This document shows, one piece after another, positions 60,486 through 64,000 of a stretch of 64,000 nt of DNA. Location: positions 62,001-126,000 of the forward strand of contig NZ_JAUMKC010000002.1 of assembly GCF_030519355.1 (NCBI RefSeq), read 5' to 3'. This stretch comes from Mucilaginibacter sp. L3T2-6 (lineage in GTDB: Bacteria > Bacteroidota > Bacteroidia > Sphingobacteriales > Sphingobacteriaceae). How positions within the stretch are numbered: the stretch's first letter is position 1; each line of letters begins with the position of its first letter. Under the pieces are notes generated by a model. That model saw only the letters and a list, made by a program, of their open reading frames with translations. It was not told the DNA's origin and ran no database searches. Both the position numbers and the translations under genes were made by a program.

Positions 60486-60985
60486 TTTTTTCAGTCCTCT
60501 TTACCGCTTGCGGAAGAGAGGGCAGGACAAGCGCAGCAATGTCCGGGTGAGTCCGGCGCATGCAGGTGAGTGCCATGCACGACTGATTGTGCATAACCGC
60601 CGCTTGTCCTCCGCCTGGACTCACCCCGCCATCGCTTCGCCCGGCGACCCTCTCTTCGCTGCGCGGAAAGAGGGTAAGCTGCAATTTTTTAATACGATGA
60701 TATTCCGGTTGCCATATTTCGGCAGGTAATTGATGGTATGGTTAGGTTTTTTTCAGCCCTCTTTACCGCTTGCGGAAGAGAGGGCAGGACGAGCGCAGCA
60801 ATGTCCGGGTGAGTCCGGCGCTATGCAGGTGAGCGCCGTGTATGGCTAATTGCCATATTTCGGCAGGTAATTGAAGTTATAGTTAGGTTTTTTTCAGCCC
60901 TCTTTACCGCTTGCGGAAGAGAGGGCAGGACAAGCGCAGCGATGTCCGGGTGAGTCCGGCGCTATGCAGGTGAGCGCCATGCATG
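60486..60985. repeat. Tandem array of palindromic units, copies 7-9
   Basis: Units begin at 60492 (full), 60754 and 60895. Copy 8 is only 141 bp: its centre joins directly to the middle of the linker at TTGCC (60850-60854). Copy 9 stops after the left arm and centre (60985), so the array ends with a half unit. The left arms are near-identical with those of copies 1-6, including CCCTCTTTACCGC and GTCCGGGTGAGTCC. Confidence 0.93.
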
Positions 60986-61131
60986 ATAAAAACTAAAGGT
61001 TTACAGGTACTTTACACTTTTTAAGGTGTAACCCTGTATTAAATACCTGATAATCAGTTTATTAAATGGTTTCATAGTGTTCAAGACTGTAAAGGTATTT
61101 TTTTACTAAAAAAATTAGCTAAACTTCATTT
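60986..61131. other. AT-rich leader with nested inverted repeats
   Basis: CAGGTACTTTACAC and GTGTAACC...TACCTG around 61000-61050 form nested inverted repeats (TTACAC/GTGTAA inside CAGGTA/TACCTG). No gene was recognised. The region separates the repeat array from the DNA-binding gene. Confidence 0.4.
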
Positions 61132-61164
61132 ATTTCTTTATTTTTACATTTATAATAAAGAAAT
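61132..61164. promoter_or_regulatory. Perfect inverted repeat directly before the start codon
   Basis: ATTTCTTTAT (61132-61141) and ATAAAGAAAT (61155-61164) are perfect 10-bp inverted repeats with a 13-bp spacer, ending two bases before the ATG at 61167. Either an operator for the encoded HTH protein or an RNA hairpin that hides the ribosome binding site. Confidence 0.55.
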
Positions 61165-61166
61165 AT

Positions 61167-61826
61167 ATGGAAAATGAGATTATTACAGCAGATTACGCCG
61201 CCAGCAAAAAGAAGGTTGATGATGTATTAGCGTTGCAGAAGATAACCGCTGATGACTTGAGCAGCCTTACCAGGATGGAGCGCGACTACCTTTCTGAAAC
61301 AATTACCGACAGTCTGAATAGCCTAAAAGGTGAGGAAAAAGACAATTTTCTTTGTAAGGTCGACGCAATTATTGCTCCAGCCTCCAAAAACCAATTCTGG
61401 GAACACAACCATCACCTGATAAGCGAAGCCATCAGCAGGCTAATGCGTCAGTACGGGTATATGCCTTCAAATAATGCCATTGCGAGGGAAACCGGTCTCA
61501 GTCGGCCAACTATTGTAAAACACCTGAAGGAGTATAAAACCAGTCCGGAGTTTGCGGCCGAAACGGAGCGGTTCAGGTTTATGACACCTAAACTGCTGGC
61601 CGCTGTTTACAAACGGGGCTGCGAGGGCGATATGAGGGCTGCCAAACTTTATTTTGAAATGACAGGCTCGCTAATAAAACAGCGCGCCGGTAACATCGTA
61701 AACAGCCAGAATAATTTTTTGCAGATAAACAACACCATATTGAGCGCGGAAACACTTCAAAAGCTGAGCTCTGAACAGCTAAACCAAATTGAACATATGA
61801 TTAGGGAAATTGGGGATGCCCGGTAG
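61167..61826 (+). CDS. HTH protein resembling phage terminase small subunit (phBC6A51 type)
   Basis: A 219-residue soluble protein. The middle holds a helix-turn-helix, GYMPSNNAIARETGLSRPTIVKHL (residues about 97-120, partly shown), and the next part, FMTPKLLAAVYKRGCEGDMRAAKLYFEMTGSL, is typical of phBC6A51-type small terminases. The C-terminus is a polar helix (LSSEQLNQIEHMIREIG). No large terminase, portal or other phage gene follows, so it is an orphan that may have become a regulator. The perfect inverted repeat at its start codon suggests autoregulation. No other family was recognised. Confidence 0.7.
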   Translation: MENEIITADYAASKKKVDDVLALQKITADDLSSLTRMERDYLSETITDSLNSLKGEEKDNFLCKVDAIIAPASKNQFWEHNHHLISEAISRLMRQYGYMPSNNAIARETGLSRPTIVKHLKEYKTSPEFAAETERFRFMTPKLLAAVYKRGCEGDMRAAKLYFEMTGSLIKQRAGNIVNSQNNFLQINNTILSAETLQKLSSEQLNQIEHMIREIGDAR

Positions 61827-61838
61827 CGAAACCGCGGT

Positions 61839-63230
61839 TTACTTGTATTCCGTTGCTCCAATATCAAAAGCATTACCTGCCGGACGCGTAGTATGATAAT
61901 AATCAAACGTTACCCCGTATGAGGATGCGTCTTTGCCTGCGTCAATCAGCGGCGAAGATGGCAACAGGCGAAAATCACCGGCGCCATAATCAGCAAACTT
62001 GCAGGTGGTAATAGCTTTATTAACGTAGTTGTTTAACGAGGTCAGTTTAACGTCTGTGCTTTTTCTGAATACGGCTATGCCTGCCGTGTTGACGATGACA
62101 TTGTTGATCACGGTATTCATGGGGATAGTTTCGGAGTTCAGCTTAATGCCGTTTGACACCGTGGTGATTATTGTGTTATTGATAAACCGGAAATCCGGGC
62201 CGGGCGTATATCTCGAGTCGGCGAAGATGCCATTATCCCCCGAATTGAGGACGATGTTGTTAAACACCAGGTTATCGCCAAGGCCAAGAACGATTATGCC
62301 ATTGCCCGGCGCATTTTTTACCAGGTTGTTGTAGCATTTGCCGCCGGTACCTTCGCCTACCTGTATACCATTGTTCTGTCCGGGGCCAAAAGGAGAAATG
62401 CCCGGATATTTAACCGTATTGCCGTAAATCTCGCAGCCCGAAACTGCACTGCCCACCTGTATGCCTTCGCAGCCGGTGGAGTCGGTAAGGTTGTTGTATA
62501 TTTTTGCATTTACCACATCACCCGGTAAAACCTTGCCGCAGGAGGCTGAAACGCCATCTGCATAAAAAGAATTGCCCACATAAAAGCCTTCGCCGCCGGT
62601 ATTGTGTACGTAGTTATGGTGCAACAGAACGTTTTTCATGGTAAAATGACCGCGCTGTGTGGCTATCTCGCAGGTTGGGTCGGTTTTGGCCATCATACCG
62701 GCAAAACCGCTGTTGCGCACCTCTACGTTCTGAATTTCAAAGTCTGAGCTGAGGTCATCCAGGGTCATGCCGATATTGCCGCCATCAACCACAAAACCAT
62801 ATTTAATACCTGTAGCACCGTCGCCATTTACTTTAAAATATTGGCAGTTGGATGTTTTAAACGTGTAACCGGCGGTTTTAGCGGCGGTTAATACCACCTG
62901 TCCGCCCTTGTTAGTAATGATGATGGGTTTATCGGCTGTGCCTTTAAGATTTTTAAACAGTAGCGCGCCGCGTTTTCCGGCAGGGATACATATAACAGAA
63001 CCCGGCGGTAATTTGGCGCCATCAACCTGCCATTCCGCAGGCTTCACTGTATACGTACAAGCTAAAGTTGGTTTGGTGGTATCCGTTGGGTTAGTGGGTT
63101 GAGTAGCGGATGTCGTATCGCCTGCCGGGTTGCCAATCTCCATCCTCGCGGCTTTTTTGGAACAGGATGTAAATGATAATAGGAGCATGATCAATACCAA
63201 TCCGTTTATCACTTTTTTCCAGTTCATCAT
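61839..63230 (-). CDS. Right-handed beta-helix lipoprotein
   Basis: A 463-residue exported protein with a lipobox in LLLSFTSCSKK (Cys near 23) and a Thr/Pro-rich linker (about 38-55). The rest shows PbH1-type repeats such as VHNTGGEGFYVGNSFYADG, NLTDSTGCEGIQVGSAVSGCEIYGNTV and NAPGNGIIVLGLGDNLVFNNIVLN (each 18 to 20 residues per coil). This is a parallel beta-helix like pectate lyase or chondroitinase B. Enzymatic residues cannot be assigned. It converges with the HTH gene, with 12 bp between stops. A surface glycan-binding or lyase role is likely. Confidence 0.85.
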   Translation of the reverse strand: MMNWKKVINGLVLIMLLLSFTSCSKKAARMEIGNPAGDTTSATQPTNPTDTTKPTLACTYTVKPAEWQVDGAKLPPGSVICIPAGKRGALLFKNLKGTADKPIIITNKGGQVVLTAAKTAGYTFKTSNCQYFKVNGDGATGIKYGFVVDGGNIGMTLDDLSSDFEIQNVEVRNSGFAGMMAKTDPTCEIATQRGHFTMKNVLLHHNYVHNTGGEGFYVGNSFYADGVSASCGKVLPGDVVNAKIYNNLTDSTGCEGIQVGSAVSGCEIYGNTVKYPGISPFGPGQNNGIQVGEGTGGKCYNNLVKNAPGNGIIVLGLGDNLVFNNIVLNSGDNGIFADSRYTPGPDFRFINNTIITTVSNGIKLNSETIPMNTVINNVIVNTAGIAVFRKSTDVKLTSLNNYVNKAITTCKFADYGAGDFRLLPSSPLIDAGKDASSYGVTFDYYHTTRPAGNAFDIGATEYK

Positions 63231-63445
63231 TCTTAAATTGTTGGTCGCGAAAAGCCGCTTTAAACTGTTATACGCTTTTTTTTACGCATTGTTGTCCAAT
63301 ACCTAAAGGAGGCTTAAATAGATTTTTAAATTTCCCGGATCATCGTTTATCGCCTGAATCCCGATTTTTTAGGTTTTCAGATCACCTGGGTTAACCCGCT
63401 ACAATCCGTCAATCGTTTAATCCCCGGCATCCTGGTTTAGATAAT
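63231..63445. other. Leader of the beta-helix gene, no gene seen
   Basis: Upstream region of the minus-strand beta-helix gene. T-rich runs (TTTTTTTT near 63284) are present but no clear promoter or RNA gene was recognised. Confidence 0.3.
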
Positions 63446-63528
63446 AGCGTTAGGGATAGAAGCGGATACCAGCCTGTGGCTAAGGCCTGTGCAGTATGAG
63501 CGGATAGCCCGGCCGCAGGCAACGCCCG
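63446..63528 (-). ncRNA. Structured Bacteroidota intergenic element (Flavo-1-like)
   Basis: Read on the minus strand it starts GGGCGTTGCCTGCGG, continues CGGGCTATCCGCTCATAC and ends TATCCGCTTCTATCCCTAACGC. The ends GCGTT and AACGC pair, and GCCGCAGGC pairs with GCCTGTGGC inside; the motif TATCCGCT occurs twice. This order of blocks is a frequent intergenic element in Flavobacteria and Sphingobacteria and resembles the Flavo-1 RNA motif; the name needs an Rfam covariance search. It lies just after the decayed gene downstream of the epimerase gene. Confidence 0.5.
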
Positions 63529-63546
63529 TATTTTAATGAAGTAATG

Positions 63547-63889
63547 TTAGCCTTCAGACAGATATCTTTTCCATGCTTTGGCTATTTCTTTAAAATCACT
63601 CGTTGGCAGAGTAAAATCAGGTGTTTTATTAGCTAAATCAGAATAAAATTCAGCATAATCCTGATTAATTTTCACTTCTATTGAGCTTTCAGAGGTAATA
63701 TATCTCTGTTCTTCTCGTCCACTCAAAACATCATATATATCTTAGTATGAGTTATCAACGATGTCCGGCGTAGGGTAATCAGTCATGAATTGATCGGATA
63801 TTGGATTGCCTGACTCAAGCGATTTATGACATTTATCAAATATTGGTTTCAAGTAAAATTTCACGGTATGTTTTCCGATGGCCTTTCAT
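63547..63889 (-). pseudogene. Decayed gene downstream of the epimerase
   Basis: On the minus strand an ATG at 63889 overlaps the epimerase stop (ATGA), but that frame ends after 17 codons. After a one-base frame change the frame continues as VKFYLKPIFDKCHKSLESG, reaches an in-frame TAA at 63742-63744, and resumes as DIYDVLSGREEQRYITSES up to the TAA at 63547-63549 (DFKEIAKAWKRYLSEG at the end). The amino-acid composition is protein-like throughout, so this looks like a small gene of about 110 residues with one frameshift and one nonsense change. No family was recognised. Confidence 0.6.
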
Positions 63890-64000
63890 ACTATCTCCTG
63901 GCACAACTCCACCAGCACCCCATTTGCACTCTTAGGATGCACAAAACAAACCAGCTTATTATCAGCTCCCTTTTTCGGCTCTTCATTTAATAAAACAAAG
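63886..64000 (-). CDS. Methylmalonyl-CoA epimerase, C-terminal part (partial)
   Basis: The last 37 codons of a minus-strand gene that continues beyond the right edge. The peptide FVLLNEEPKKGADNKLVCF followed by VHPKSANGVLVELCQEI ends at TGA (63886-63888). The VHPKS-NGVL-EL pattern, with the metal-binding Glu in VELCQ, is the C-terminus of methylmalonyl-CoA epimerase (VOC superfamily), which interconverts the (R) and (S) forms of methylmalonyl-CoA in propionate metabolism. Confidence 0.9.
   Translation of the reverse strand, partial: FVLLNEEPKKGADNKLVCFVHPKSANGVLVELCQEIV

Noticed and set aside
60367..60729. Open frames overlapping DUF559 and copy 7 (60367-60729 plus, 60454-60684 minus)
   Set aside because: They cross from the DUF559 gene or the linker into the palindrome and share the repeat peptide; not genes.
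58663..60985. CRISPR array
   Set aside because: Units of 265 bp with homologous, not unique, linkers and no cas genes do not fit CRISPR.
58663..60985. Retron or diversity-generating retroelement
   Set aside because: No reverse transcriptase and no variable/template repeat pattern was seen.
1..64000. tRNA, rRNA, tmRNA or RNase P RNA genes
   Set aside because: No cloverleaf or conserved rRNA, tmRNA or RNase P RNA stretch was recognised in any gap by reading; a covariance search would be decisive.

Overview
The window looks like a chromosomal segment of a Sphingobacteriaceae bacterium (Bacteroidota), closest in style to Mucilaginibacter or Pedobacter. The reasons are a PorP/SprF-family type IX secretion/gliding protein, DUF5723 and SusD-era style secreted enzymes, several TTTG-N17..19-TAnnTTTG promoters, weak Shine-Dalgarno sequences, and intergenic palindromes of the kind seen in this family. 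Most of the window is ordinary core genome; no tRNA, rRNA, CRISPR array, IS transposase or prophage module was recognised.

Layout. 1-4300: end of an SH3-domain gene, a UMF1-type transporter, a DUF985 cupin, a DinB protein, a 43-residue ORF and a secreted beta-propeller protein. 4728-12824: a coupled GlcNAc operon (GH20 hexosaminidase, nagA, nagB), then a glucuronate branch (uxaC, kdgK, eda, Zn-dehydrogenase); together they could use the two sugars of a GlcNAc/uronate polymer. 12832-22751: mostly minus strand: alpha/beta hydrolase, CDGSH protein, a CHAP protein with a substituted active-site Cys, a tesA-ybbA-ybbP-like cluster, an acetyl-xylan-esterase-like enzyme, an acetyltransferase and a PLP decarboxylase. 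22907-30738: MocR regulator, DinB, a heterodimeric ABC exporter, a Nudix-derived regulator, PorP. 30799-43743: housekeeping genes (rpoN, mscL, rpmH-rnpA-yidD, tsaB, priA, pcm, smpB) with two envelope proteins. 43777-46928: mntR-mntH (MntH fused to UspA) and an Lrp regulator. 46990-58515: ung, a sialate O-acetylesterase, scpB, regulators, prmA, tpiA, a GlmU-like protein, rpmE2.

58663-60985 is the most unusual part: nine tandem copies of a roughly 265-bp unit with long imperfect inverted repeats. A DUF559 endonuclease-like gene occupies one of the linkers between copies, and the other linkers share sequence with the start of that gene, so the array may consist of an element with a gene and its gene-deleted derivatives. 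60986-64000 holds an orphan terminase-small-subunit-like DNA-binding protein with a perfect inverted repeat at its start codon, a beta-helix lipoprotein, a structured Bacteroidota repeat/RNA element, a decayed gene, and the end of methylmalonyl-CoA epimerase.

All functional names are from reading motifs in the translated sequence; no database search was run.
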